Source of the DNA: Immundisolibacterales bacterium
Lineage (GTDB): Bacteria; Pseudomonadota; Gammaproteobacteria; HK1
Reading direction: 5' to 3'
DNA length: 64,000 bases
Assembly: GCA_026712715.1 (NCBI GenBank)
Contig: JAPOPW010000013.1
Span: forward strand, 1 to 64,000
Part shown: positions 41,122-53,504 of the stretch, one piece after another
Numbering within the stretch: position 1 is the first letter of the stretch
Layout of the letters: every line of letters starts with the position of its first letter
Notes under the pieces: generated by a model
Told to the model about the DNA's origin: nothing
What the model saw: the letters and a program-made list of their open reading frames with translations, nothing else
The model's database searches: none
Translations under genes and position numbers: made by a program

Positions 41122-42207
41122 ATGAGTCCGAACCGGCCCCGCATACTTGCACTTCCAGGCGACGGCATCGGTCCGGAGGTGATCGCGCCCGCGCTCGGGG
41201 TTCTGCGGCGGATGTCGGAAATTGCCGACTTCGATCCCGAGATCGAGGAAGGGCTGCTCGGCGGCGCTGCCTACGAGACGGAGGGCACGCCGCTCCCCGA
41301 CGAGACCCTCGAGCGCGCCGGTGCGGCCGACGCGGTGCTGATGGGCTCGATCGGCGGCCCGCAGTGGGATGGTCTCGACCGCAGTCTTCGCCCCGAACGA
41401 GGGTTGCTCGCGCTGCGCTCCGGGCTCGGTCTCTTCGCGAACTTTCGTCCCGCGGTCCTCTTTCCCCAGCTCGCCGAAGCGTCCACCCTGCGCGCCGACG
41501 TGGTGGCCGGCCTCGACGTGCTCATCGTGCGCGAGCTGACCGGCGGAATCTACTTCGGCACGCCGCGCGGCATCGAGACGATGGATGGCGGCGAGCGGCG
41601 GGGGGTCAACACCCTCGTCTACACCGAGTCCGAGATCGAGCGGATCTGTCGCGCGGCCTTCGAGGCGGCGCGCCTTCGCAACGGAAGGGTGTGCTCGGTG
41701 GACAAGGCCAACGTCCTCGAGGTGAGCGAGCTTTGGCGTGAGGTCGCGGAGCGGGTCGGAGCGGAGTACGAGGACGTCGAGCTCGGCCACATGTACGTGG
41801 ACAACGCGGCGATGCAGCTCGTCCGCGACCCGAAGCAGTTCGACGTGATCGTCACCACCAACATGTTCGGGGACATCCTGTCCGATCTCGCATCCATGCT
41901 CACGGGCTCCATCGGCATGCTGCCGTCCGCGTCGCTCGACGCGGGGGGGAAGGGACTCTACGAGCCATGCCACGGCTCCGCCCCGGACATCGCGGGGCAG
42001 GACGCGGCGAACCCGCTCGCGACCATCCTTTCCGCCGCCATGATGCTGCGCTACACCCTTGATCGTCCGGAGCTCGCGGACCGTATCGAGCGGGCGGTCG
42101 CGCGCGTCCTCGACCGCGGCCTGCGGACTCGCGACATCGCGTCTTCCGGAACGCGGGTGGTCGGAACCGCCGCAATGGGGCGGGCGGTGATCGATGAGCT
42201 GGGCTGA
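41122..42207 (+). CDS. leuB: 3-isopropylmalate dehydrogenase
   Basis: A 361-residue leucine-biosynthesis enzyme that oxidises and decarboxylates 3-isopropylmalate with NAD. The opening is [20 protein letters not shown]. Substrate and metal residues are in [67 protein letters not shown] and [40 protein letters not shown] is the family carboxy signature. leuA, leuC and leuD are not in the window. It overlaps the FimV-like gene by 14 bases. In most gammaproteobacteria asd lies between these two; here it is absent. Confidence 0.97.
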   Translation: MSPNRPRILALPGDGIGPEVIAPALGVLRRMSEIADFDPEIEEGLLGGAAYETEGTPLPDETLERAGAADAVLMGSIGGPQWDGLDRSLRPERGLLALRSGLGLFANFRPAVLFPQLAEASTLRADVVAGLDVLIVRELTGGIYFGTPRGIETMDGGERRGVNTLVYTESEIERICRAAFEAARLRNGRVCSVDKANVLEVSELWREVAERVGAEYEDVELGHMYVDNAAMQLVRDPKQFDVIVTTNMFGDILSDLASMLTGSIGMLPSASLDAGGKGLYEPCHGSAPDIAGQDAANPLATILSAAMMLRYTLDRPELADRIERAVARVLDRGLRTRDIASSGTRVVGTAAMGRAVIDELG

Positions 42208-43552
42208 CTTGCATCCTGCGTACCAGGCTCGCCGGTGGCGAGCGCCCGTCCCGCGGCCCGGTCTCGTGCCGCGGGGTGTCGTTGCGTTCGTGCTCGCGGC
42301 GGGAATCGCCCTCGTCGCGCCGGCGGGAGCCCAGCAGACGTCCGGGGCGACGTACGGTCCGGTCCGGCCGGCCGATACGCTCTGGGAGCTGGCGCTGCGC
42401 TTTCGCGGCGACGCCTCGGTCAGTGCCCAGCAGGTGATGATCGCCATATTGCGCGCGAATCCCGAGGCGTTTCGCCAAGGGAACATCAACGCGCTTCGTA
42501 CCGGGGTCACCCTGCGGGTGCCTTCGGCGGAGGAAATGGGGGCGATCACGCAGGAGGAAGCGGTCGCCGAGTTCAACCGCCACGTGGTGGCCTGGCGGAA
42601 TCGGCGGCAGACCGGCTCGGCCACCCCCGCGCCGGGGCCCACCGGCCAGGCCGCTGCGGCCACGCCTCCGGCCCCGGCCCCGGAGCAGCCATCCACCGCG
42701 GAGCCGGGTCTCGAGGAGCAGCTCCAGGCTGCCCGTGCGGAAGTGGCCGACATGCACGAACGGCTCGCCGAGCGGGACGAGGCGATAGAAGAGCTGCTCG
42801 TCCAGCTCGCCGCGATTCGTCGGGAGCTGCGGCAGGCACAGGGTGAAGCGCCGGCCGGTGCGGGAGCCCCGGCCGTCGGGGAGAGCGATGCGCGGCCGGA
42901 GGAGACGGCATCGCGGGCGAGCTGGCTGCCCGTGAGCCCGCTCGTGCTGGGAAGCGGCCTCATCGTGCTGCTCGTCCTCATCGTGGTCGTCACCCTGATC
43001 CGGCAGCGCGGCGAGCGCGACGAGCCGTACGCCGAAGACCTGTACGAAGACGGGGAAGAAGAGTCCTACGCGGGGGAAGGGGAGGAACGGGAGGATGAGA
43101 ACCTCTACGCCGACTCCGCCGAAGGTCTCCCGGGGGACGACCGCGAGGTCGAACCCCGGTCCGCCGGACGGTCCGGCGCGCCGGTGGTGGCCGCCGCCAC
43201 GGGAGCGGCTGCCGGGTACGCCGCGGGCACGGATGACGAGGAAGCGGAGTCGGAAGGAAGGGAGGAGGACGAGAGCACCGATCTTCCGATCGGCATCGAT
43301 CTCGAAGGCGAGGAGGACTGGGACCACGAGCCGGAGGAGGAGGGGCACGCGAGCGGGTCCGAACCGGCGGGAACGGACGCGGCGTCCGACTTCGGCCGGC
43401 ACGTCGAGGTCGGAGAGCTGGACGACCTCGAGCTCGACGTCGACCCGGACGAACGGGAGCGGCGTACCTACCCGAACCTTTCCTCGGAACTCGACGACGC
43501 CCCGTCCGTTGGCGACGAGTCCGACCGGCCGCGGCGCGGAAGGCGGGAGTGA
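42194..43552 (+). CDS. fimV: FimV-like polar/motility protein, short acidic form
   Basis: A 452-residue protein. Residues about 25-46 are a signal segment ([20 protein letters not shown]). Residues about 54-115 are the FimV amino domain: [20 protein letters not shown], then [20 protein letters not shown] and [18 protein letters not shown] coiled coil ([20 protein letters not shown], about 173-215) precedes a membrane helix ([20 protein letters not shown], about 250-272) and a long tail of Glu and Asp. FimV in Pseudomonas acts in type IV pili and polar localisation and is about twice as long with TPR repeats; none are recognised here. The position before truA is the usual fimV position. Confidence 0.85.
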   Translation: MSWADLHPAYQARRWRAPVPRPGLVPRGVVAFVLAAGIALVAPAGAQQTSGATYGPVRPADTLWELALRFRGDASVSAQQVMIAILRANPEAFRQGNINALRTGVTLRVPSAEEMGAITQEEAVAEFNRHVVAWRNRRQTGSATPAPGPTGQAAAATPPAPAPEQPSTAEPGLEEQLQAARAEVADMHERLAERDEAIEELLVQLAAIRRELRQAQGEAPAGAGAPAVGESDARPEETASRASWLPVSPLVLGSGLIVLLVLIVVVTLIRQRGERDEPYAEDLYEDGEEESYAGEGEEREDENLYADSAEGLPGDDREVEPRSAGRSGAPVVAAATGAAAGYAAGTDDEEAESEGREEDESTDLPIGIDLEGEEDWDHEPEEEGHASGSEPAGTDAASDFGRHVEVGELDDLELDVDPDERERRTYPNLSSELDDAPSVGDESDRPRRGRRE

Positions 43553-43580
43553 GGGCCCGGAGCCCGGTGCCGGCGCGCAG

Positions 43581-44369
43581 GTGACCACCCGTCGGTTCGC
43601 CCTCGTCGTCGAGTACGACGGGCGGGCGTTCTGCGGATGGGAACGCCAGCCGCACTGCGAGTCCGTTCAGGCCGCGGTCGAGCGGGCGCTGTCACGGGTG
43701 GCCGACGAGCCGATCCGGGTCGTCTGCGCCGGGCGGACCGATTCCGGGGTGCACGCGCTCGGCCAGGTGGTCCACTTCGACACCCGTGCGCGGCGGCTCG
43801 AGGACGCGTGGCGGCGCGGGGCGAATGCCAACCTCGCGGCCGGCGTGGCGGTGGTCGCGGCGCACGAGGTGCCGGGCGATTTCCACGCACGGTTCTCCGC
43901 CCGCTGGCGCCACTACCGGTACCTGCTGCTCAATCGACCCGACCGTCCCGCGGTCCTGCACGGCCGGGTGGCCTGGGACCGCCGGCCGCTCGACCTCGCC
44001 CGGATCCGGGCGGCCGTTGGCCCGCTCGTCGGCACCCATGACTTCAGCGCCTACCGCGCGAGCGCCTGCCAGGCGCCGAGTCCCGTGCGGACCGTCCACG
44101 CGCTCGACGTCCAGCGGCGGGACGCGCAGTTTTGTTTCGACGTGGTGGCCGACGGGTTCCTTCACCGGATGGTGCGCAACATCGTCGGGGTGCTGCTCGC
44201 GATCGGAGCAGGGGAGGCGGAGCCCGAGTGGGCGCGCGAGGTGCTGGAGAGCCGGGACCGGACCCAGGGCGGGGTCACGGCACCGGCGGAGGGGCTGTAT
44301 CTTGTCCGGGTCGGCTATTCGGCCCGCTATTCCCTGCCCGCAGTGTTGCCGGATTCGGGGGTCTGGTAG
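43581..44369 (+). CDS. truA: tRNA pseudouridine(38-40) synthase
   Basis: A 262-residue enzyme that isomerises uridines in the tRNA anticodon arm. The amino end is FALVVEYDGRAFCGWERQPH. The catalytic Asp is in VCAGRTDSGVHALGQVVHFD. The carboxy domain has VADGFLHRMVRNIVGVLLAI and VTAPAEGLYLVRVGY. The start is a GTG 28 bases after the FimV-like gene, chosen because family similarity begins at once. It belongs to the leuB-purF housekeeping run. Confidence 0.95.
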   Translation: MTTRRFALVVEYDGRAFCGWERQPHCESVQAAVERALSRVADEPIRVVCAGRTDSGVHALGQVVHFDTRARRLEDAWRRGANANLAAGVAVVAAHEVPGDFHARFSARWRHYRYLLLNRPDRPAVLHGRVAWDRRPLDLARIRAAVGPLVGTHDFSAYRASACQAPSPVRTVHALDVQRRDAQFCFDVVADGFLHRMVRNIVGVLLAIGAGEAEPEWAREVLESRDRTQGGVTAPAEGLYLVRVGYSARYSLPAVLPDSGVW

Positions 44370-44378
44370 TCTTCCGCC

Positions 44379-44988
44379 GTGCGCGTCCGGATCAAGATCT
44401 GCGGTCTTACCCGGTCCGAGGACGTCAGGTTCGCGTCCGGCCTCGGGGTCGATGCAATCGGGCTCAACTTCTTTCCGCCGAGTCCCCGCTTTCTCGACGT
44501 GGCGGCCGCTCGCGGAGTGCGTGCGAGCATCCCCGCGTTCGTCACCTCGGTCGCGGTGTTCGTCAACCCCGGCGAGGACGAGGTCCGTCGCGTGATTGAA
44601 GAGGTCGGCGTCGACATGCTGCAGTTTCACGGCACCGAGGCGGCTTCGTTCTGCGAACGCTTCGGGCTTCCCTACCTCAAGGCCGTCGGCATGCGTGACG
44701 GGATCGATCCCGCGGCGGCGGCGCGCGCCCACCCGGCCGCGTCCGGGCTCCTGCTGGACGCCCACGATACCGAGCGGTGGGGCGGCACGGGCCGAACCTT
44801 CGACTGGTCGGCGGTCGAGGGAGGGGTCGGGCGACCGATCGTGCTCGCCGGCGGCCTCGGCCCGGAGAACGTCGGGGAGGCGATCCGGCGGGTGAAACCG
44901 TTCGCGGTGGACGTGTGCGGCGGAGTGGAATCGGCCGGCGGCATCAAGGACGAGTCGCGGCTGAAGGCGTTTGTGGAGAGCGTCGAAA

Positions 44989-45014
<26 letters not shown>
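44379..45014 (+). CDS. trpF: Phosphoribosylanthranilate isomerase
   Basis: A 211-residue TIM-barrel enzyme of tryptophan synthesis, monofunctional (not fused to TrpC). [20 protein letters not shown] carries the catalytic Cys, and [20 protein letters not shown] follows. Later come [20 protein letters not shown], then [19 protein letters not shown] and [17 protein letters not shown] with the catalytic Asp. The start is a GTG 9 bases after truA. It overlaps trpB by 26 bases. trpC, trpD and trpE are not in the window. Confidence 0.96.
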
Positions 45015-46229
<1,215 letters not shown>

Positions 46230-46233
<4 letters not shown>

Positions 46234-47090
46234 GCCGTCTCGCCGGCCGGTTCGCGGAGCTGCGGGCCGCGGGTCGCGCGGCCCTCGTGCCCTTCGTCAC
46301 GGCCGGAGATCCCACCCCCGACGTGACCCGGCGCCTCCTCCCACGGCTCGTGGAGGCCGGGGCGGACATCATCGAGCTCGGCGTTCCGTTCTCCGATCCG
46401 ATGGCGGACGGCCCGGTGATCCAGCGGGCCGGGGAGCGCGCTCTCGCGGCCGGCATGACCCTTTCCGGCGTGCTCGACCTCGCGCGCGGGTTCCGCGCGA
46501 ACGACCGCTCGACGGGGCTGGTCCTGATGGGCTATCTCAACCCGATCGTCGCGATGGGTCACGCCCGTTTCGCGGCCGCGGCGGCCGCGGCGGGGATCGA
46601 CGGGGTCATCGTCGTCGACATGCCTCCCGAAGAGGGGGAGCCGTTGCTCGCCCCGCTTCGCGAGCACGGCATCGACCCCGTCTTCCTGCTCTCGCCCACG
46701 ACTTCGGTCGAACGGATGCGCCGCATCGCGCAGGAGGCGTCCGGATTTCTCTACTACGTCTCCCTCAAGGGCATCACGGGAGCGGGCCACCTCGATGCCG
46801 CCTCGGTCGCCGAGGCGCTGGCCCGGGTGCGCGGGGTCTCCGCCCTGCCGGTCGGCGTCGGCTTCGGGATCGCGGATGCGGACACCGCCCGTCGAATCGC
46901 ATCGGTCGCGGACGCGGTGGTGGTGGGGTCCGCGATCGTGCGGCGGGTCGAGCAGGCGCTGGACGATCCGGAACGGATCCCCGATCGGGTCGGGGGGTTC
47001 GTCGCGGATCTACGCAGCGCGGTGGACGCTGCGAAGCGCGGCGCCCCGGACGCCGCGGAGCGCGCCGAGCCCGGATCGGCGAAGCGGTGA
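46230..47090 (+). CDS. trpA: Tryptophan synthase alpha chain
   Basis: A 286-residue TIM-barrel enzyme that cleaves indole-3-glycerol phosphate and channels indole to TrpB. The catalytic Glu and Asp are in [40 protein letters not shown] and [15 protein letters not shown] follow, and the phosphate site is [19 protein letters not shown]. It starts at an ATG overlapping the trpB stop, and its own stop overlaps the accD GTG, so trpB-trpA-accD are coupled. Confidence 0.97.
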
Positions 47091-47971
47091 GCTGGTTTCA
47101 GAAACTGCGCCCGTCGCGGATCCGGACGGAGGGGTCGAAGAACGCGAAGGGCCGGGGGATTCCGGAGGGGCTCTGGACCAAGTGCGATGCGTGCGGCGCG
47201 GTGCTGTACCGGGACGAGCTCGACCGCAATCTCGACGTCTGTCCGAAGTGTGACCATCACATGCGCGTGGCCGCGCGCCGGCGCCTCGATCAGTTCCTCG
47301 ACTTCGAGCCCCGGAACGAGATCGGCGCCGAAGTGAGGCCCACGGACCCCCTCGGGTTTCGGGACACCCGACGTTATCGGGACCGGCTCGTCGCGGCTCG
47401 CAAGTCGACCGGGGAGACCGATGCGCTCGTCGTCATGCACGGTGGGGTTCTCGGCCGGCCGGTGGTGGCGGCGGCGTTCGAGTTCGGGTTCCTTGGCGGC
47501 TCGATGGGGTCGGTGGTCGGAGAGCGCTTCGTCCGCGGAGCGCAGGCGTGCCTCGAGCGACGGATACCCTTCGTGTGCTTTTCCGCAAGCGGTGGCGCCC
47601 GCATGCAGGAAGGTCTGTTCTCCCTGTTCCAGATGGCCAAGACGAGTGCCGCCCTCGCGCGGCTGCGCGAGGCGGGATTGCCATACGTCTCGGTGCTGAC
47701 CGATCCGACGACCGGTGGAGTGTCGGCGAGCCTCGCGATGCTCGGTGACGTCAACATCGCGGAGCCGAACGCGCTCATCGGCTTTGCCGGTCCCCGGGTC
47801 ATCGAGCAGACGGTGCGCGAGACGCTCCCCGAGGGCTTTCAGCGAAGCGAGTTCCTCCTCGAACACGGCGTGCTCGACATGATCCTGCACCGTGCCGAGC
47901 TGCGCGAGCGGGTCGCGGAGATCCTCGGGCTGCTGTCCGGCGGCCCCGTTTCGGTCGAATCGGCCGCCTGA
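47087..47971 (+). CDS. accD: Acetyl-CoA carboxylase carboxyltransferase beta subunit
   Basis: A 294-residue subunit of the fatty-acid-synthesis carboxylase. The four-cysteine zinc ribbon is [16 protein letters not shown] then DVCPKCDHH (about residues 30-52). The crotonase-like domain has [40 protein letters not shown] and [20 protein letters not shown], the acetyl-CoA site. It starts at a GTG overlapping the end of trpA. accA would be encoded elsewhere. Confidence 0.97.
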   Translation: MSWFQKLRPSRIRTEGSKNAKGRGIPEGLWTKCDACGAVLYRDELDRNLDVCPKCDHHMRVAARRRLDQFLDFEPRNEIGAEVRPTDPLGFRDTRRYRDRLVAARKSTGETDALVVMHGGVLGRPVVAAAFEFGFLGGSMGSVVGERFVRGAQACLERRIPFVCFSASGGARMQEGLFSLFQMAKTSAALARLREAGLPYVSVLTDPTTGGVSASLAMLGDVNIAEPNALIGFAGPRVIEQTVRETLPEGFQRSEFLLEHGVLDMILHRAELRERVAEILGLLSGGPVSVESAA

Positions 47972-47983
47972 ACCCCGGTCTCG

Positions 47984-49243
47984 ATGCGCTTCGACACGCT
48001 GGCGGGCTGGCTCGCGTGGCAGGAGACGGTCCATCCCGTGGAGATGGACCTCGGTCTTTCCCGCACGCGCCTGGTCCACGAGGCGCTCGGCCATGAATCG
48101 CCGCCGCCCTTTCCCGTCGTGACGGTGGCGGGGACCAACGGGAAGGGCTCCACGGTCGCCTTCGTCCAGTCGCTTCTCACCGCGTCGGGGGCGCGTACCG
48201 GCACCTATACCTCGCCGCATCTCGTGCGTTACAACGAACGCATCCGGATCGACGGGGAGCCGGTCGAGGATGGCGCGATCATGACCGCCTTCGACCGGAT
48301 CGACCGCGCCCGCGGCGGAATCACCCTGACGTACTTCGAGTTCGGAACCCTCGCGGCCGTCGACGTGTTCCGCGCCGCGGGGGTCGATGCCGCGGTCCTG
48401 GAGGTCGGGATCGGCGGCCGCCTCGATGCCGTCAACGTGTTCGACGCCGACGTGGCGGTGGTCACCCCGATCGACATCGACCATGTCCGCTGGCTCGGCT
48501 CCGACCGTGAGTCGATCGGCCGGGAGAAGGCGGGCGTCTTCCGCCCCGGCCGGCCGGCCGTCATAGCCGATCGCGCCCCCCCCGCGAGCCTGGTGGCCGC
48601 GGCGGAAGGCTTGGGCGCCCCCTGCCTTCGCCTCGGGCGCGACTTCGACACCGCGCCCGCAGGATCCGGGTGGACCTGGCGCGGGCCCGGCCGGCGGCTG
48701 GACGGGCTGCCGCTTCCTCCACTCGCCGGGCGCTTTCAGCTCGACAACGCGGCCTCCGCGGTCATGGCGCTCGCCGCCATCGGGCGGCTCCCCGAGCCGG
48801 CTGCCGTGCGCCGCGGCATCGCGGCGACGAGGCTCGCCGGGCGCTTTCAGGTCATTGCGGGTGACGTGCCCGTCGTGCTGGACATCGCCCACAACCCCCA
48901 CGCGGCCCGTTCCCTCGCGGGAATCCTGCGCGAGTGTCCTCCGGCCGGGCGGGATATAGCGGTCGTGGGTCTTCTCGAGGACAAGGACGCGACCGGAGTC
49001 GTGGATGCGGTGGGAGACGACTTCGCCGCCTGGTTCGTGGCGCGGCCGCGCGGAGCGCGCGGGAAGTCGGCCGCGGGGCTGGCCCGGACGGTGCGCGATC
49101 GCGCCCCGGACGTTCCGGTCGCGGTCTGCGAGGATGTGCCGAGCGCCCTTCGCGATGCCCGCCGTGCGGCGCAGTCCGGAGACCGGATCGTGGTGTTCGG
49201 CTCGTGCTACACGGTCGGTGAAGTGCTCGCGGCCGGGGTCTGA
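47984..49243 (+). CDS. folC: Dihydrofolate synthase / folylpolyglutamate synthase
   Basis: A 419-residue Mur-ligase-like enzyme that adds glutamate to dihydropteroate and folates. The ATP loop is VVTVAGTNGKGSTVAFVQSL, then the family motifs GTYTSPHLVRYNERIRIDGE, VLEVGIGGRLDAVNVFDADV and VTPIDIDHVRWLGSDRESIG. VLDIAHNPHAARSLAGIL lies in the carboxy domain. It follows accD by 12 bases, as in the usual gammaproteobacterial order. Confidence 0.96.
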   Translation: MRFDTLAGWLAWQETVHPVEMDLGLSRTRLVHEALGHESPPPFPVVTVAGTNGKGSTVAFVQSLLTASGARTGTYTSPHLVRYNERIRIDGEPVEDGAIMTAFDRIDRARGGITLTYFEFGTLAAVDVFRAAGVDAAVLEVGIGGRLDAVNVFDADVAVVTPIDIDHVRWLGSDRESIGREKAGVFRPGRPAVIADRAPPASLVAAAEGLGAPCLRLGRDFDTAPAGSGWTWRGPGRRLDGLPLPPLAGRFQLDNAASAVMALAAIGRLPEPAAVRRGIAATRLAGRFQVIAGDVPVVLDIAHNPHAARSLAGILRECPPAGRDIAVVGLLEDKDATGVVDAVGDDFAAWFVARPRGARGKSAAGLARTVRDRAPDVPVAVCEDVPSALRDARRAAQSGDRIVVFGSCYTVGEVLAAGV

Positions 49244-49263
49244 CCCTCCCCTATAATCGAACG

Positions 49264-49785
49264 ATGGAGGAGCGTACGAGACATCGCGCCGCAGGAGCGG
49301 TGGTTCTCCTGCTCGCCGCCGCCATCGTGTTCCCGCTCGTGCTCGAGAGCTCGCCCCCGGGGGAGCGGGTGTCGGACGAGCCGGACCCGGTGCAAACGCC
49401 CGAAGAGTCCCCCGATCGAATCCGGATCACCACGTTCGGGGGGACCGACGAGGGCTTGCCCCCAGCAGGTACCGAGGGAGCCGCCGAGCCCCCGGCGAGT
49501 CTCGCCGAGCTGAAGCCGGACGAGCCGGGGGAGAGCTCGCTCGCCGGCGGCTGGGCGGTGCAGATCGGGAGCTTCGCCGATCCCGGAAACGCCGAAAAGC
49601 TGCGCGAGCAGGTTGCCGCACGCGGCTATCGAGTCGTCACCCAGCGTGCCCGGTCGGCGGATGGGAAGGTCCGGGTGCGGGTGCTGGTGGGGCCCGATCG
49701 GACCCGCGCCGCCGCCGCCGCGCAGCGTTTGCAGCTCAGGCGCGAGGATTCGATCGAGGGGTTCCTCGTCCGGTTTTCTGGATGA
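49264..49785 (+). CDS. dedD: SPOR-domain cell-division protein (DedD-like)
   Basis: A 173-residue inner-membrane protein. Residues about 9-28 form a single membrane anchor (AAGAVVLLLAAAIVFPLVLE). A proline- and acid-rich linker follows, then a SPOR domain at about 95-172 (GWAVQIGSFADPGNAEKLRE, VRVRVLVGPDRTRAAAAAQR). SPOR domains bind denuded glycan strands at the septum. The folC-dedD-cvpA-purF order supports the name. It overlaps the long form of cvpA. Confidence 0.88.
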   Translation: MEERTRHRAAGAVVLLLAAAIVFPLVLESSPPGERVSDEPDPVQTPEESPDRIRITTFGGTDEGLPPAGTEGAAEPPASLAELKPDEPGESSLAGGWAVQIGSFADPGNAEKLREQVAARGYRVVTQRARSADGKVRVRVLVGPDRTRAAAAAQRLQLRREDSIEGFLVRFSG

Positions 49786-49835
49786 ACCACGGGGTCTCTG
49801 CTACGCTCGCCCATTCTCTCGGCGACCGGCAGTTC

Positions 49836-50324
49836 ATGGCCTCGGCGGATTTGGCGATCCTGGGGATTATCGGCCTGTCGGCCGTGTTGAGCCTGTTCCG
49901 GGGATTCGTTCGCGAGGCCATCGCCCTGACCGGCTGGATCGCGGGGTTCTGGGTCGCATTCAATTACATGCACGTCGGTGGGGCGTGGTTCGCCCGCTGG
50001 GTGGACGCACCCTTTCTGCAGCTCTCGCTCGGATTCGTGGTGCTGCTCGGTGCGGTGCTGGTGGTCGCGGGGGTGACGGGACGGTTGGCCGGGAAGCTCG
50101 TCAACGTGACCGGACTCGGCGGCACCGACCGCGTCCTCGGGATGGTCTTCGGAGCCGGACGGGGGGCGGTCATCGTCGCCGGCCTGGTACTGCTCGCGGG
50201 CTTCACGGACGTGATGCTCGAGCCGTGGTGGCAGGAGTCTTCGCTGATCCCGCGATTCGAGGCCCTCTCCACCGAGGTCGTGCGCATCCTGCCGGACGAT
50301 ATCTCCCACCGGATTCGCGGGTAA
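49836..50324 (+). CDS. cvpA: CvpA family membrane protein
   Basis: A 162-residue inner-membrane protein with four hydrophobic segments. The opening is LAILGIIGLSAVLSLFRGFV followed by REAIALTGWIAGFWVAF, the CvpA pattern; GLGGTDRVLGMVFGAGRGAV is the conserved core. It is linked to colicin V production and envelope homeostasis in E. coli. I prefer the ATG at 49836, which gives exactly the E. coli length; an ATG at 49782 overlapping dedD would add 18 residues. purF follows 6 bases later. Confidence 0.9.
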   Translation: MASADLAILGIIGLSAVLSLFRGFVREAIALTGWIAGFWVAFNYMHVGGAWFARWVDAPFLQLSLGFVVLLGAVLVVAGVTGRLAGKLVNVTGLGGTDRVLGMVFGAGRGAVIVAGLVLLAGFTDVMLEPWWQESSLIPRFEALSTEVVRILPDDISHRIRG

Positions 50325-50330
50325 CGGCCG

Positions 50331-51851
50331 ATGTGCGGAATTGCCGGAATTGCGGCCCGGGACTGGGTCAACCAATCCCTCTACGACACGCTCATCGTCC
50401 TCCAGCACCGGGGACAGGACGCGGCCGGCATCGCGACCTCGGACAATGGCCGCCTTCACTGGCGGCGGAGCAACGGCATGGTCCGCGACGTGTTCCATGC
50501 CGGGCACATGCTCGCATTGCGGGGCACGGTCGGGATCGGACATGTCCGCTACCCGACCGCGGGCGGCGCGGGGTCGTCGGAAGCGCAGCCCTTCTACGTC
50601 AACTCCCCCTACGGCATTGCGCTCGCGCACAACGGCAACCTCGTCAATGCGGAAGAGCTCCGGGCCGGTCTGGTGCAAAGCGACCGCCGCCACCTCAACA
50701 CGGAATCCGACTCCGAGATCCTGCTCAACGTGTTCGCGCACGAGCTTCAGGCCACGGGTGCATGCGGCGTCGACGAGGAGGACATCTTCCGGGCGGTCGC
50801 CGGCGTGCACCGGCGGTGCCGGGGCGGATATGCCGCGGTCGCCCTGGTATTCGGGTTCGGACTCGTCGCGTTTCGCGACCCCCACGGCATCCGGCCCCTC
50901 GCGCTCGGGTCGCGCGAGGGGCAGGGGGGGACGGAGTACATGGTCGCATCGGAGAGCGTCGCCCTGAGCGCGGTCGGTTTCGACTTCATCCGCGACGTGG
51001 AGCCGGGGGAGGTCGTGTGCGTGCGTGAAGGGGGCGAGCTCACGGCGCGCCAGTGCGCGCGCGAGCCGTCCCGCTCACCGTGCATTTTCGAGTACGTCTA
51101 CCTCGCCCGGCCCGATTCCGTTCTGGACGGAATTTCGGTCTATCGGGCACGCCTCGGCATGGGGGAACGACTCGCGGAGAAGATACTCCGTGAAGCTCCG
51201 GACCACGGAATCGACGTGGTGATCCCGATCCCGGAGACCAGCCGTACCGCGGCTCTGCCGCTCTCCGCCCGTCTCGGCGTGGAGTACCGCGAGGGGTTCG
51301 TCAAGAATCGATACGTGGGCCGCACGTTCATCATGCCGGGGCAGCTCGAGCGCGAGCGGTCGGTCCGCCAGAAGCTCAACGCGATCGCGAGCGAGTTCGA
51401 GGGGCGGAACGTACTGCTGGTGGACGACTCCATCGTGCGCGGGACGACCTCTCGCCAGATCATCGACATGGCGCGGGACGCGGGGGCGCGCAAGGTCTAT
51501 TTCGCATCCGGCGCACCTCCGGTACGGTATCCGAACGTCTACGGGATCGACATGCCGACCTCCCGCGAGCTGATCGCGTTCAATCGGACGGAAGAGCAGA
51601 TCCGCGCCGAGATCGGCGCCGACCGCCTCTTCTACCAGGACATCGACGACCTCATGCGGGCGGTGGCCGGCGGCCAGAGCCTGGTCGACGACTTCGATAC
51701 CTCCTGCTTCACCGGCGACTACGTGACCGGCGGGGTCACGGAGGCTTTCCTGCGCCGCCAGGACGAGCTTCGAAACGATGCGGAGAAGGACCGGCGAGCC
51801 TCCGACCTTCGCCATGCGCCGGCCGATCTCGAGCTCGAGGCGTGGCGGTGA
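50331..51851 (+). CDS. purF: Amidophosphoribosyltransferase
   Basis: A 506-residue first enzyme of purine synthesis. After Met removal, Cys1 is the glutaminase nucleophile ([15 protein letters not shown]). [35 protein letters not shown] and [17 protein letters not shown] complete the glutaminase half. The PRPP loop is [19 protein letters not shown] in the carboxy half, with [19 protein letters not shown]. It ends the conserved leuB-purF block. Confidence 0.97.
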   Translation: MCGIAGIAARDWVNQSLYDTLIVLQHRGQDAAGIATSDNGRLHWRRSNGMVRDVFHAGHMLALRGTVGIGHVRYPTAGGAGSSEAQPFYVNSPYGIALAHNGNLVNAEELRAGLVQSDRRHLNTESDSEILLNVFAHELQATGACGVDEEDIFRAVAGVHRRCRGGYAAVALVFGFGLVAFRDPHGIRPLALGSREGQGGTEYMVASESVALSAVGFDFIRDVEPGEVVCVREGGELTARQCAREPSRSPCIFEYVYLARPDSVLDGISVYRARLGMGERLAEKILREAPDHGIDVVIPIPETSRTAALPLSARLGVEYREGFVKNRYVGRTFIMPGQLERERSVRQKLNAIASEFEGRNVLLVDDSIVRGTTSRQIIDMARDAGARKVYFASGAPPVRYPNVYGIDMPTSRELIAFNRTEEQIRAEIGADRLFYQDIDDLMRAVAGGQSLVDDFDTSCFTGDYVTGGVTEAFLRRQDELRNDAEKDRRASDLRHAPADLELEAWR

Positions 51852-51909
51852 GCGGCGTACCGGGGCGAATCGGAGAGAGCTCGCCGGACCGGCACACACG
51901 GGAGCCGAC

Positions 51910-53436
51910 ATGACGACCATCAACCAGGACGACTTCATCCGGAGCGTCGCCGATGCGCTCCAGTTCATCTCCTACTACCACCCGGCGGATTACATCCGGG
52001 CGCTCGGCGCGGCCTACGAGCGCGAGGAGTCGGAGGAGGCCCGCGACGCGATGGCGCAGATCCTCGTCAACTCGCGGATGAGCGCGGAAGGGCACCGGCC
52101 GATCTGCCAGGACACCGGCATCGTCGTCGTGTACCTGCGGATCGGAATGGAGGTCCGCTGGGAGGCCGACCGGTCGGTCGCCGAAATGGTCGACGAAGGC
52201 GTGCGCAGAGCCTACTCGCATCCGGACAACTTGCTGCGCGCGTCAATCGTGGACCCGCCATTCGGGGTCCGGCGCAATACCGGCGACAACACCCCCGCTC
52301 CGGTGCACGTCGAGCTGGTGCCGGGCGGCACGGTCGACGTCCGGGTGGCGGCGAAGGGGGGAGGCTCGGAGAACAAGGCCCGGTTCGCGATGCTGAATCC
52401 GAGCGACAGCATCGTCGACTGGGTGCTTCGAACGGTGCCCGGAATGGGCGCCGGCTGGTGTCCGCCCGGCATGCTCGGGATCGGGATCGGCGGGACCGCG
52501 GAGAAGGCGATGGTGCTCGCCAAGGAGGCGTTGCTGGATCCCATCGACATGCACGAGCTGCTCGCCCGGGGGCCCGCCAACCCCGTCGAGGAGCTCCGGG
52601 TCGATCTCTACGAGAAGGTCAACGCGCTCGGCATCGGCGCGCAGGGGCTCGGCGGGCTCACCACCGTTCTCGACGTCAAGGTGAAGGACTTTCCGACCCA
52701 CGCGGCAGGGCTGCCGGTCGCGATGATCCCGAACTGCGCGGCGCCCCGCCACCTCCACTTCGTCCTGGACGGCAGCGGGCCCGCGGAGTTTGCGCCGCCG
52801 CGCCTCGAGGATTGGCCGGACGTGACCTGGGAGGCGGGCGAGGGCGCCACCCGGGTGGACCTCGACCGGCTGACGAAGGAGGAGGTGGCCGCCTGGCAGC
52901 CGGGGCAGCGGCTGCTCCTTTGCGGGCGGATGCTGACCGGGCGCGACGCGGCCCACAAGCGGATCGCGGACCTCTACGACAAGGGGGAGCCGTTGCCCGA
53001 GGGGGTGGATTTCACGAACCGGGTGATCTACTACGTGGGGCCGGTGGACCCGGTGCGCGACGAAGTGGTGGGACCGGCCGGTCCCACCACCGCGACCAGG
53101 ATGGACAAGTTCACGGAGCTGATGCTGAGCCGCACCGGTCTTGCGGCCATGATCGGCAAGGCCGAGCGCGGCCCGGCCGGGGTCGAGGCGATCGCCCGGC
53201 ACGGGGCGGCGTACCTGATGGCGGTGGGGGGCGCCGCCTACCTCGTGTCGAAGGCGATCCGGAGGTCGCGGGTCGTCGCGTTCGAGGACCTCGGCATGGA
53301 GGCGATCTACGAGTTCGAGGTCGAGGACATGCCGGTGACGGTGGCGGTCGACAGCCGCGGAACCTCCGTGCACGAGACGGGTCCCGCGAAGTGGCGCGGA
53401 ATCATCGGCAAGCTTCCGGTGGAGGTGGCGGCCTGA
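51910..53436 (+). CDS. Class I fumarate hydratase (iron-sulfur fumarase)
   Basis: A 508-residue oxygen-sensitive [4Fe-4S] enzyme of the TCA cycle. The three cluster cysteines appear in [20 protein letters not shown], in [19 protein letters not shown] and in [40 protein letters not shown] is the conserved alpha-domain motif and [20 protein letters not shown] the carboxy-domain one. It corresponds to E. coli FumA/FumB (548 residues) with domains in the same order. It stands 58 bases after purF with its own weak ribosome site. Confidence 0.95.
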   Translation: MTTINQDDFIRSVADALQFISYYHPADYIRALGAAYEREESEEARDAMAQILVNSRMSAEGHRPICQDTGIVVVYLRIGMEVRWEADRSVAEMVDEGVRRAYSHPDNLLRASIVDPPFGVRRNTGDNTPAPVHVELVPGGTVDVRVAAKGGGSENKARFAMLNPSDSIVDWVLRTVPGMGAGWCPPGMLGIGIGGTAEKAMVLAKEALLDPIDMHELLARGPANPVEELRVDLYEKVNALGIGAQGLGGLTTVLDVKVKDFPTHAAGLPVAMIPNCAAPRHLHFVLDGSGPAEFAPPRLEDWPDVTWEAGEGATRVDLDRLTKEEVAAWQPGQRLLLCGRMLTGRDAAHKRIADLYDKGEPLPEGVDFTNRVIYYVGPVDPVRDEVVGPAGPTTATRMDKFTELMLSRTGLAAMIGKAERGPAGVEAIARHGAAYLMAVGGAAYLVSKAIRRSRVVAFEDLGMEAIYEFEVEDMPVTVAVDSRGTSVHETGPAKWRGIIGKLPVEVAA

Positions 53437-53504
53437 GGGGCGCTCCGGAAGGAGGCCCGGGAAGCGGCGCACGCCGCACGGTTCGGACGAGGAGATGGAC
53501 GGCG

